A DNA stretch of 6,512 nucleotides, taken from Deltaproteobacteria bacterium. GTDB taxonomy: Bacteria > Desulfobacterota > Desulfobacteria > Desulfobacterales > UBA11574. The notes below the pieces were generated by a model. That model saw only the letters and a program-made list of their open reading frames with translations, had not been told where the DNA came from and searched no databases. This document shows, one piece after another, positions 1-5,594 of the stretch; position 1 is the first letter of the stretch; every line of letters begins with the position of its first letter. Position numbers and translations under genes: made by a program. The stretch covers positions 1 through 6,512 of the forward strand of contig JAFDCA010000544.1 of NCBI GenBank assembly GCA_019313025.1. Direction: 5' to 3'.

Positions 1-2
1 CA

Positions 3-632
3 GGAGGTGGAGGAACAGCCACCTTCAATGTTAGACTTTTAAGCCCACCTTCAGCGAGTGTCACCCTTCCGGTCAGCAGTTCCAATCTCAGCGTTGGAAC
101 GGTTGACACATCGAGCCTGATTTTTACCACGATTAACTGGTCCGTTGATCAGACCGTGACGGTTACCAGCTTGGTTGGCAGCAGTCAGACCTTCAGTATC
201 ATATTGGGTGCGGCAAGCTCGGGAGATGCCGACTATAATGGCCTGAACCCCACGGACGTAACGGTGGACAATATAGGCAGTGACTCCGGAGGTAGTGGCA
301 GCTGTTTTATTGCCACAGCCGCCTATGGTTCGCCTTTGGCGTCGCAGATCAAAGTGTTAAGCAGATTCCGTGACCATTTCTTGCTCACCAACGAAATCGG
401 ACTGTGTTTTGTCCGTTTTTATAATACCTATTCTCCCCCTATGGCCGATTTTATCAAAAAACATGATAGGTTACGGGTGATGGTTCGTTTAAGCTTAATC
501 CCCCTCGTAGGAGCCAGTTGGCTTGTCCTGAAGATTGGCCCGGTGTCCACTATGATGTTCATGCTTTTATTCTGTATAGGTTTGATTGGGTTTGTGAAAC
601 TTATTTGTTCTAAGAAAAAGTTTTCGAGATGA
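3..632 (+). CDS. C-terminal part of a large exported protein with Calx-beta-like repeat and CFI-box C-terminal domain (5' partial)
   Basis: The frame is open from base 3 with no start, so this is the last 209 residues of a longer protein; GTG at 156 is internal. Residues 1 to about 92 are rich in T, S, V and D, with NWSVDQTVTVTSL followed by DADYNGLNPTDVTV. This is the pattern of tandem Calx-beta/cadherin-like surface repeats. A short Gly/Ser linker leads to CFIATAAYGSP at residues 101-111, the hallmark of the CFI-box-CTERM domain. It is followed by the family's usual RFRD..LLTN and YSPPMADFI segments, two hydrophobic helices (about 164-181 and 184-202) and a basic tail, CSKKKFSR. Such tails are seen on surface or secreted proteins, mainly in deltaproteobacteria. 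Membrane anchoring or sorting through the tail is inferred. The stop overlaps the next start (ATGA), which suggests translational coupling to the TAXI gene. Total length and the N-terminal domains cannot be seen. Confidence 0.88.
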   Translation, partial: GGGGTATFNVRLLSPPSASVTLPVSSSNLSVGTVDTSSLIFTTINWSVDQTVTVTSLVGSSQTFSIILGAASSGDADYNGLNPTDVTVDNIGSDSGGSGSCFIATAAYGSPLASQIKVLSRFRDHFLLTNEIGLCFVRFYNTYSPPMADFIKKHDRLRVMVRLSLIPLVGASWLVLKIGPVSTMMFMLLFCIGLIGFVKLICSKKKFSR

Positions 633-1963
633 CCGTGTCGCGGAAAAAAGAAAAACCTGATACCAAAGAAAAGATAAAAATATTTGGGCCGGCGATTGTG
701 ATTGTAATTGTCGGATTTATGGTGGCATATCAATTTGTTGCGCCTGCGCCTCCCCGGAACATTTCAATTGGCACCGGTTCAGAGAAAGGTGCTTATTTTG
801 CCTATGGCAAAAAATATAGTGAACTTTTTGCCAAAGAGGGCATTTCCCTTGAAGTCAAAATAACCGCCGGTTCAGCAGAAAATCTCAAACTCCTTGAGGC
901 GGAATCGAACGGGGTGGATATCGCTTTTGTTCAGAGCGGTATGGGCGCATTGGCCAAAACCGAAAAACTCGTTTCACTGGGCAGCCTCTATTTTGAACCT
1001 TTGTGGATTTTTCATCAAAACAACCTTACATTAAATCGACTTTCCGATCTAAAGGGGTTGCGCATAGCTGTCGGTGAGGAAGGCAGCGGCACGAAGGTTT
1101 TAACGATGCAGCTGCTTGGATTGAATGGCATCACTGCGAAAAATACCCGGCTTCTTTCATACGAGTCTGTAAAGGCTGCCGAAGGGCTTTTAAAGGGCGA
1201 GGTAGATGTCGCTTTTTTTGTGACGACGCATCGTTCGTCGTATCTCTGGCCACTTTTAAAATCAAAATCAATAACGCTCATGGGGCTGGAACGGGCCGAG
1301 GCGTATGCACTCCGTTACCATTACCTACATGTGTTGAAATTACCTGAAGGTGTGATCGATTTTCAAGACAACATCCCTTCTCGTGATCTCACCCTGGTGG
1401 CTCCGTCAACCCAGCTTGTGGCAAGATCGGATTTGCACCCGGCCTTGATCGAGCTGTTTCTTCGGACGGCCGAGGAAGTCCATAAGTCAGGCGGAGGATT
1501 CGAGAGGCGGGGAGAATTTCCCGCACCAAAGTATCTTGATTTTGAGTTGAGTCATGAAGCCAAACGATTTTATCAATCCGGTACGCCGTTTCTTCAACGT
1601 TATCTTCCTTTTTGGGTGGCAAATTTTCTTAACCGCATGAAAATCATGCTGCTGCCGTTAGTCGCGTTGTTGTATCCTCTTTTTAAACTCATGCCGCCTA
1701 TTTATCGGTGGCGAATGCGATCGAGAATATACCGCTGGTATTCGGAATTGGAAACCGTGGATCCTGAAATGCGCAAGGAGGATCTGACCAAAAATCTTGA
1801 AGAATATTTGTCAGTACTCAACAACCTGGAAGAGAAAGTCTCAACTATTTCTGTACCGCTTGCATTCTCTGAAGAACTATACTCTTTGCGGTTGCACATC
1901 GACATGTTGCGGAACAAACTTTATAAGGCTCGCGAGGAAAATATAAAAACAAATAGTCAGTAG
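629..1963 (+). CDS. TAXI family TRAP-type solute-binding protein, membrane-anchored, with C-terminal extension
   Basis: The product is 444 residues. A basic N-terminus precedes one hydrophobic helix (about 18-37), which looks like an uncleaved anchor. Residues 43 to about 320 form the periplasmic binding fold of TAXI proteins (NMT1/THI5-like). They open with the typical IGTGSEKGAYFAYG and continue with VKITAGSAENLKLLE, VDIAFVQSG and LKGLRIAVGEEGSGT. A second hydrophobic helix (about 337-357) is followed by a basic, charged, probably helical tail of about 85 residues. TAXI proteins normally deliver a substrate to a TRAP permease, but no permease gene lies in the window and the ligand cannot be inferred. 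The two membrane segments and the tail are absent from classical free periplasmic binding proteins, so a sensory or scaffold role is possible. Translation is probably coupled to the upstream gene by the ATGA overlap; a separate ribosome binding site is weak. Confidence 0.88.
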   Translation: MTVSRKKEKPDTKEKIKIFGPAIVIVIVGFMVAYQFVAPAPPRNISIGTGSEKGAYFAYGKKYSELFAKEGISLEVKITAGSAENLKLLEAESNGVDIAFVQSGMGALAKTEKLVSLGSLYFEPLWIFHQNNLTLNRLSDLKGLRIAVGEEGSGTKVLTMQLLGLNGITAKNTRLLSYESVKAAEGLLKGEVDVAFFVTTHRSSYLWPLLKSKSITLMGLERAEAYALRYHYLHVLKLPEGVIDFQDNIPSRDLTLVAPSTQLVARSDLHPALIELFLRTAEEVHKSGGGFERRGEFPAPKYLDFELSHEAKRFYQSGTPFLQRYLPFWVANFLNRMKIMLLPLVALLYPLFKLMPPIYRWRMRSRIYRWYSELETVDPEMRKEDLTKNLEEYLSVLNNLEEKVSTISVPLAFSEELYSLRLHIDMLRNKLYKAREENIKTNSQ

Positions 1964-2005
1964 ATTTAGAGCTCTGCTTAAGATTTGTGAGCGGGAAAGG
2001 TGCTA

Positions 2006-2491
2006 ATGACGGCAGATTTTCAAAATACGAAAAATGTCGTTGTCGGGGTCATTGCAGACACCCACGGTCTTCTTCTTCCGGCAGCGATTGAAGCCCTTAA
2101 AGGTGTTGATCTGATCGTTCATGCCGGAGATGTCGGCAATACCGAAGTTTTGGACAACCTGAAATCTATCGCTCCGGTATATGCCGTCCGGGGTAATATG
2201 GATATGATTAAAGGTCTCAGGGAGCTTCCCGAAACCGAGGTGGTCGAAGTCGCTGATGCTCTGCTGTATGTGATTCACGATATCCACAGACTCGATATTG
2301 TGCCGTCGAAAGCAGGTTTTGACGCCGTAATCTTTGGCCATTTGCACTGTCCGTCTGTTTCTGAACAAAGTGGAGTGCTTTTTCTGAATCCCGGAAGTGC
2401 CGCACAGCCACGCCGAAATTATCCGGCGTCTCTGGCCTTACTCCATGTCAGTGGAAATTCAATAAAGACGCAAATCGTCCGCATCGATTGA
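2006..2491 (+). CDS. YfcE/MJ0936-type metallophosphoesterase (predicted phosphodiesterase)
   Basis: The product is a 161-residue soluble calcineurin-like phosphoesterase, the normal size for the small YfcE/MJ0936 group (Metallophos_2). Metal-binding motifs appear in order: ADTHG (D18, H20), HAGDVG (D42), RGNMD (N64), VIHD (H91), FGHLH (H112, H114), then the family signature LNPGSAAQPR. Enzymes of this group use two divalent metals to cleave phosphodiesters in vitro, and their cellular substrate is usually unknown. ATG at 2006 is preferred over the in-frame GTG at 2000, because the purine-rich GGGAAAGG at 1993-2000 then sits 5 bases upstream as a ribosome binding site. It follows the TAXI gene by 42 bases on the same strand and may be co-transcribed. 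One small oddity is that the usual HG after the fourth strand reads HD here. Confidence 0.93.
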   Translation: MTADFQNTKNVVVGVIADTHGLLLPAAIEALKGVDLIVHAGDVGNTEVLDNLKSIAPVYAVRGNMDMIKGLRELPETEVVEVADALLYVIHDIHRLDIVPSKAGFDAVIFGHLHCPSVSEQSGVLFLNPGSAAQPRRNYPASLALLHVSGNSIKTQIVRID

Positions 2492-2539
2492 GTTAGCATG
2501 TTGCTGAAAAATTGCGAGTGATCTTCTCGACAAGCCATC

Positions 2540-3394
2540 TTAAAAATTAGGCGTCGATGACGGGCCATCTTGAGATCGTGAAACAATATGAACGTCTCTT
2601 TGTGGAAAGGGGATCTTTATATCTTTTACCTTTAAATGTTTATACACTGAAAGGTTTACCTGGTAGAGTGTCTTAAAATATTTATTAGTGGGTATCCAGT
2701 AACGCAACCCGATGTTGATTGAAGAATCACCAAATTCTTGAATTCCGATTTGAGGCGGTGGATCCTTGGAAATCTCCTGAAATGCCTCAAGGGCCTCTTT
2801 GATGATCTGGATCGCTTTTTCCGGATCGCTGTCATAACTAATTCCCACCGTTTCTTCAACGATCTTTCTTTCTTCCGAGTTATGTATTATCTCACCCACG
2901 ATATGCTTGTTCGGGATGGTTATTTTTACCCCGTCTTCATCCGTGAGGATGGTGGCTCCGAGTTTCACTTCATCTACGATACCGCTGACGTCGGAGACTT
3001 TGATCGTATTGCCGACAACAAACGGCCGTGTCAGGATAATCACAAGACCTGCGCCATAGTTTGATAAAGGACCCTGGATTGCGAAACTGGCGCCAAAAGC
3101 CATGGCAGCAAGGGCAGCAATAAATGGGGCGATTGTGATGCCAAATTTGCCGATGGCGACAATTAAGGCAAATCCTAAAATGATGCCCTTGACCGTGGCA
3201 GCGATAAACTTTGACAGGGTTATATCAAATTCTTTCCTTTCGAAGAGTTTCAAGAGAAAGGAAGACACGGATCTTGCCACCAGTGCCCCAATGATAAGAA
3301 CAAGAATAGCGCCCACCACTTGGAAACTGTAATTCACAAAAAAATCAATGACGATGTTGATCAGTTTTTCTATGGTTTTTATTTCGTCCTGCAT
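2540..3394 (-). CDS. mscS: MscS-type small-conductance mechanosensitive channel
   Basis: At 284 residues this is almost the length of E. coli MscS (286), and it aligns with it along most of its length. Three hydrophobic helices lie at about 24-44, 63-82 and 87-122. The third is the pore helix, Gly/Ala-rich, ending in QGPLSNYGAG and followed by the family's RPF. The cytoplasmic beta domain follows, with GIVDEVKLGATIL, ITIPNKHIVG and YDSDPEKA. The C-terminal part has GDSSINI and the conserved IPFPQRDVH. Such channels form heptamers in the inner membrane and release solutes on hypo-osmotic shock. The start is supported by CTCCC at 3402-3406 (GGGAG on the coding strand), 7 bases before ATG. The gene is monocistronic and converges on the phosphoesterase with a 48-base gap and no visible terminator hairpin. 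Residues aligned with the E. coli pore leucines L105 and L109 are both Phe (F100, F104). Confidence 0.95.
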   Translation of the reverse strand: MQDEIKTIEKLINIVIDFFVNYSFQVVGAILVLIIGALVARSVSSFLLKLFERKEFDITLSKFIAATVKGIILGFALIVAIGKFGITIAPFIAALAAMAFGASFAIQGPLSNYGAGLVIILTRPFVVGNTIKVSDVSGIVDEVKLGATILTDEDGVKITIPNKHIVGEIIHNSEERKIVEETVGISYDSDPEKAIQIIKEALEAFQEISKDPPPQIGIQEFGDSSINIGLRYWIPTNKYFKTLYQVNLSVYKHLKVKDIKIPFPQRDVHIVSRSQDGPSSTPNF

Positions 3395-3644
3395 TCTTTT
3401 GCTCCCGGTTTTTTAAAAAATTGCATTGAAGGAAGTATCTTTGTGCTTGGGTCTTGTAAAACAAATTGCATCTTAAGACAGTCGAACATGGGAAAAACCT
3501 TTAAATGAATCCATAACATTTAATAACCTAAATTTCAACGACCTCGCCGCTAGCCGGGATAGAAACAGATGATAAACGGCTGAAGCGATGACAAATTAGA
3601 AACCGATGAGTTGATATTGAATAGTTGTGTGGTCCCATAAAATT
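3395..3644. other. Intergenic region between mscS and the small exported protein gene
   Basis: No convincing gene is seen here. Plus-strand reading frames entering from 3320 are shadows of mscS. The stretch should hold the mscS promoter (minus strand), but I see no strong -35/-10 pair. Two copies of AAATTGCAT lie at 3418-3426 and 3463-3471, 45 bases apart, upstream of the mscS start. Confidence 0.5.
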
Positions 3645-3678
3645 AAAAAGCCCCTAAAGTCTGTTAGACGAAAGGGGC
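3645..3678 (-). terminator. Rho-independent terminator of the small exported protein gene
   Basis: The stem GCCCCT (3650-3655) pairs perfectly with AGGGGC (3673-3678). An inner stem, GTCT (3659-3662) with AGAC (3666-3669), closes a GTT loop. Read on the minus strand, the hairpin is followed directly by TTTTTAATT (complement of 3641-3649). It lies about 30 bases past the stop codon at 3711, as expected for an intrinsic terminator of that gene. Confidence 0.88.
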
Positions 3679-3710
3679 ATTATAGATGGAAAAAAGATAT
3701 CAGATTTAAT

Positions 3711-3953
3711 TTACGGGTTGCTTAAGGCTTGTAGATTATCTTTTGTTTTTTGTTTTGATGCAGAATGCTCCGGTATCGACTCGTTGTTTGACTTGATCAC
3801 CGTTTCATTGACTAAAACTGCCGACGCGAAAGTGGCTGCAATAATTGCCCCTAGAGCTGCGATACCGACAAACGCATTGGCCGGGGGAACTGCGACAAAT
3901 GAAAAGAGCATGATGGTTGTAACAATTAATGCCAAACTCTTTAAATTTTTCAT
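3711..3953 (-). CDS. Small exported protein with signal peptide, function unknown
   Basis: The product is 80 residues. A classic Sec signal peptide is visible: a basic start MKNLK, a hydrophobic core (about 7-22), then PPANA with predicted signal peptidase I cleavage after A27. The mature part of 53 residues starts with a second Ala/Gly-rich hydrophobic stretch (28-48, FVGIAALGAIIAATFASAVL) and ends in a polar, Lys/Ser/Asn-rich tail. The protein may therefore stay in the membrane as a small helix or insert as an oligomer. I recognise no family. The gene is well supported by expression signals. AGGAGG (complement of 3961-3966) sits 7 bases before ATG, a rho-independent terminator follows the stop, and a candidate promoter with an inverted repeat lies upstream. 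It appears monocistronic. A role in the envelope is inferred only from the export signal. Confidence 0.8.
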   Translation of the reverse strand: MKNLKSLALIVTTIMLFSFVAVPPANAFVGIAALGAIIAATFASAVLVNETVIKSNNESIPEHSASKQKTKDNLQALSNP

Positions 3954-4026
3954 AGTTGCACCTCCTATACATAATATGTTTAGAACTTAGTTGATAAAGG
4001 CTCTCCAAACTGACAAAAATCGAGAA

Positions 4027-4057
4027 AGTATAAAGGATGAGATTGACAAACAGTCAA
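4027..4057 (-). promoter_or_regulatory. Candidate sigma70-type promoter of the small exported protein gene
   Basis: On the minus strand, TTGACT (complement of 4052-4057) is followed after 18 bases by TTATAC (complement of 4028-4033), or after 19 by TATACT. Transcription would start near 4020 and give a leader of about 65 bases before the ATG at 3953. The spacing is slightly long, so the call is tentative. Confidence 0.45.
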
Positions 4058-4072
4058 AGGAATTGTCAATCT
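4040..4072. promoter_or_regulatory. 9-bp perfect inverted repeat, candidate operator
   Basis: AGATTGACA (4040-4048) and TGTCAATCT (4064-4072) are exact reverse complements separated by 15 bases, giving a 24-base centre-to-centre spacing. The repeat covers the candidate -35 box of the small exported protein gene, which suits a dimeric regulator. No run of T follows on either strand, so a terminator is less likely. It also spans the stop codon of the doubtful frame at 4066-4296. Confidence 0.45.
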
Positions 4073-4296
4073 GATCTTATGATAGTACCACAAAGTGGGA
4101 TGTCAAGTTTTGTTTTTTTTATATCCGCTAACTTGAAGAAAAATGTGGTCGACAATAACCTGTTTATGTTTGGATCGGAGTGAAATGTCGTGTTGGTCTC
4201 AAACACATAATCTGATTCAAAAACCTCAAATATAAGTTTAAAGTTAAAAATGGATTTGTGATTCACAACTATTGGTTTTAATATTCTTTTTTCCAT
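4066..4296 (-). CDS. Doubtful small hypothetical protein, possibly the 3' part of a broken gene
   Basis: A 76-residue frame rich in F, N, K, I and T, with no family I recognise. The start has no good ribosome binding site, and the region is AT-rich, which makes chance frames less likely but not rare. Just upstream, in another frame of the same strand, a short run beginning MIDFKVLLFENGIIEWKKEY (start codon 4338-4340, stop 4278-4280) also looks protein-like. It ends close to where the present frame becomes plausible (LKPIVVNHKS). A single frameshift near 4280 would join the two into a product of about 90 residues. Either this is a decayed gene or neither piece is real. No hydrophobic segment or known motif is visible. 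Confidence 0.28.
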   Translation of the reverse strand: MEKRILKPIVVNHKSIFNFKLIFEVFESDYVFETNTTFHSDPNINRLLSTTFFFKLADIKKTKLDIPLCGTIIRSD

Positions 4297-4405
4297 TCGA
4301 TGATGCCATTTTCAAACAGTAGCACTTTAAAATCTATCATAAACAGCCTGTATTTAACCTCATCGTTGGTCTGTCACTTTTTTTTGAGTGATTTCTACTT
4401 TAAGA

Positions 4406-4434
4406 TTGACCTGCATCAAACAGGTTGATATAAG
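4406..4434 (+). promoter_or_regulatory. Sigma70-type promoter for the RHH-like gene
   Basis: TTGACC (4406-4411) and TATAAG (4429-4434) are separated by exactly 17 bases, and each box matches the consensus at 5 of 6 positions. Transcription would start near 4441, giving a leader of about 77 bases that contains most of the AAGCGTTT-type palindromes. A short inverted repeat, ACCTG (4409-4413) with CAGGT (4421-4425), lies between the boxes. An overlapping alternative is TTGATA (4425-4430) with TTATAC (4449-4454), spacer 18. Confidence 0.65.
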
Positions 4435-4501
4435 GCGTTTGTGGCGTTTTATACAAACGATTGTATCAAGCGCTTAACACAAGCGTTTGATAAAAACGCT
4501 T
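4435..4501. repeat. Cluster of short palindromes built on AAGCGTTT/CAAACG
   Basis: Within 67 bases lie GCGTTT (4435-4440), GCGTTT (4444-4449), the inverted repeat ATACAA/TTGTAT (4451-4456, 4461-4466) enclosing CAAACG (4454-4459), the palindrome AAGCGCTT (4468-4475), and a perfect 8-bp inverted repeat AAGCGTTT (4481-4488) with AAACGCTT (4494-4501). The last could form a hairpin with a 5-base loop ending just before the ribosome binding site. The position directly downstream of the promoter suits autoregulation by the DNA-binding protein encoded next, or control by RNA structure. Confidence 0.7.
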
Positions 4502-4517
4502 AGGGGGAGGTAGAGTC

Positions 4518-4868
4518 ATGTTGACAATAGAACAACGGAGAAAAGCAGATCGGAAACGACGGGAACGCTGGCGTAAACGGAAACTCGCACAGGGTTGCAA
4601 GCAGATTCAACTGATGCTGACACCGGAAGCCCAAGCAATTTTAGAGCATGAGAAATTACGAACAGGTGAGCCTTACGTCCAAATCATTCACCGTGCAATC
4701 ATTGAAATCGATACGGGCCTTCCAATCATATCTTCAAAAAGCAAAGCACAGCCCATTGTCTCAGAAATGAGCAAGGAACAGACAAACGACTCAAGCAAAA
4801 CAAAACCACGTTCAAAAATCTCAAGCCCAAAAAAGGCCGGTCAACAGGACCAACTAACCTTATTCTGA
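4518..4868 (+). CDS. Ribbon-helix-helix-like DNA-binding protein with C-terminal clamp-binding motif
   Basis: The product is 116 residues in three parts. Residues 1 to about 25 are extremely basic (QRRKADRKRRERWRKRKLAQ). Residues about 27-66 read as a ribbon-helix-helix unit: a strand KQIQLML, then TPEAQAILEHEKLRTG as first helix, then EPYVQIIHRAIIEI as second helix, typical of CopG/Arc-like regulators. From about residue 70 a Lys/Ser/Gln-rich, probably disordered linker ends exactly in DQLTLF, close to the bacterial beta-clamp binding consensus QL(S/D)LF. The start is firm, since GGAGG (4506-4510) lies 7 bases before ATG. The gene follows a good promoter and a palindrome cluster, so autorepression is likely. 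The small gene 55 bases downstream on the same strand may be co-transcribed. The exact family is not recognised; RHH and clamp binding are read from pattern only. Replication-linked regulation on an accessory element is one possibility. Confidence 0.8.
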   Translation: MLTIEQRRKADRKRRERWRKRKLAQGCKQIQLMLTPEAQAILEHEKLRTGEPYVQIIHRAIIEIDTGLPIISSKSKAQPIVSEMSKEQTNDSSKTKPRSKISSPKKAGQQDQLTLF

Positions 4869-4923
4869 GGATCGGAATAGAACACAGATATCAATGAGAT
4901 TTTATGACATGAAAGGGTATAAT

Positions 4924-5277
4924 ATGTGGGTTTTCACTAAAGACGGTTTTTTCTCGGCGGTGTTTGACAGATATTGCAAACGAGGCGAACTGATGATCCG
5001 GTCACGGTGCAAGAACGATCTTGTTAGGCTAGCAAAAAAATTACATGGTTATTCTGATGATGCTGAGATTTTGGGAGTCAAACATGCCGACTACCAATTT
5101 CGCATGAAAATGACAAGAATCGATTGGGCGGATTATTTGACAAACTGCGCCTATGATATTGATTATGCAAATGTCAAGGATAATATCGTTCCAGTTGATG
5201 ATCACCTGCGTCAAGATGCCTATTATGAGATATGGACTGCTTTGTACCGCTGGCAATCAAAGTTGGATAATGTATGA
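4924..5277 (+). CDS. Conserved hypothetical small protein, MWVFT...GFFS type
   Basis: The product is 117 residues, soluble, rich in aromatic and acidic residues, without signal peptide or membrane segment. It begins MWVFTKDGFFSAV and continues with LMIRSRCKNDLVRLAKKL, then ADYQFRMKM, a conserved-looking DIDYANVKDNI and the C-terminal helix YYEIWTALYRWQ. From memory this matches a widespread family of uncharacterised bacterial proteins that start MWIFT or MWVFT, and no function is known to me. The start at 4924 is preferred over an in-frame ATG at 4894, because the family begins at MW and AAAGGG (4912-4917) lies 6 bases upstream. The earlier ATG has no nearby ribosome binding site. It follows the RHH-like gene by 55 bases and probably shares its transcript. 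Confidence 0.8.
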   Translation: MWVFTKDGFFSAVFDRYCKRGELMIRSRCKNDLVRLAKKLHGYSDDAEILGVKHADYQFRMKMTRIDWADYLTNCAYDIDYANVKDNIVPVDDHLRQDAYYEIWTALYRWQSKLDNV

Positions 5278-5318
5278 CGTTCCTGTTACAATATGGCATT
5301 AAGGACGCTATTCCTAAT

Positions 5319-5334
5319 GGATTTATGAAAATCC
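5319..5334 (+). terminator. Weak hairpin downstream of the MWVFT gene
   Basis: GGATTT (5319-5324) and AAATCC (5329-5334) form a 6-bp stem with an ATGA loop, followed by TTTC. It lies about 40 bases after the stop at 5277. The stem is AT-rich and the T run is short, so termination here is uncertain. Confidence 0.25.
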
Positions 5335-5380
5335 TTTCAGAATAGCCCACCATTTATGGGGAAGATGAGCGCGATGCGAG

Positions 5381-5436
5381 GGTAAGGGGGGTGCAATCCC
5401 CCCTCACCGTAGCTTATGAAGCCTTGGCTTTCATAG
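5381..5436. other. Two adjacent strong inverted repeats
   Basis: The first is GGGGGG (5386-5391) with CCCCCC (5398-5403), loop TGCAAT, extended by GGT (5381-5383) with ACC (5406-5408) across an internal loop. The second is TATGAAGCC (5415-5423) with GGCTTTCATA (5426-5435), nine pairs with one bulged base and a TT loop. No T run follows either, so they do not look like intrinsic terminators. The pair could be a structured RNA element, part of a mobile-element end, or chance. Confidence 0.45.
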
Positions 5437-5594
5437 CGGCTTTGAAGATCCGGCAGCAAACAGTCGTTTCTGATCAACTGCCTTTGGTACAACGTGGTTT
5501 GCCATTGACAGTCGAAATCGTCTCAGCTGAGGGAATCGAACATGTCATGGTCGAAACAAATTTTTTCTTCCGGTTCGAGAAGAGATGGTTCTAA
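5391..5594 (+). CDS. Doubtful small hypothetical protein
   Basis: A 67-residue frame from GTG, open back to the stop at 5343-5345 without any ATG start. It reads AYEALAFIAALKIRQQ, then LPLVQRGLPLTVEIVSAEG and HVMVETNFFFRFEKRW. The mix of hydrophobic and charged residues looks protein-like, yet the GTG lies inside a G6/C6 hairpin that would hide it, and no ribosome binding site stands out beyond the G run. The stop overlaps the stop codon of the convergent gene at 5591-5593. It may be a fragment of a degraded gene or a chance frame. I do not recognise it. Confidence 0.25.
   Translation: MQSPLTVAYEALAFIAALKIRQQTVVSDQLPLVQRGLPLTVEIVSAEGIEHVMVETNFFFRFEKRWF

Noticed and set aside
428..733. Minus-strand frame of 101 codons
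   Set aside because: It lies opposite the CFI-box and TAXI genes, which have clear family matches, and its composition is shadow-like.
2000..2005. GTG at 2000 as start of the phosphoesterase
   Set aside because: It overlaps the purine-rich site that serves the ATG at 2006 at a normal distance.
2492..2539. Bidirectional terminator between the convergent phosphoesterase and mscS genes
   Set aside because: No stable inverted repeat with flanking T run could be found in this 48-base gap.
3320..3508. Plus-strand frame across the mscS start and its upstream region
   Set aside because: It begins opposite mscS, has no ribosome binding site, and its sequence has no recognisable feature.
4040..4072. 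Inverted repeat as terminator of the frame at 4066-4296
   Set aside because: No T run follows on the minus strand, and the loop is long. An operator position over the -35 box is the simpler reading.
4435..4501. CRISPR array or phage attachment site
   Set aside because: The repeats are 6-8 bases, in both orientations and irregularly spaced, with no constant-length spacers. They fit an operator or RNA structure better, and no integrase or tRNA is nearby.
4894..4923. Upstream ATG as start of the MWVFT gene
   Set aside because: It has no ribosome binding site within range, and the conserved protein start matches the ATG at 4924.
5381..5410. tRNA T-arm-like sequence (GGGGGTGCAATCCCCC)
   Set aside because: The stem and loop recall a T-arm, but the loop has G in place of the invariant second T, and no matching acceptor strand, D-arm or anticodon arm is found upstream.
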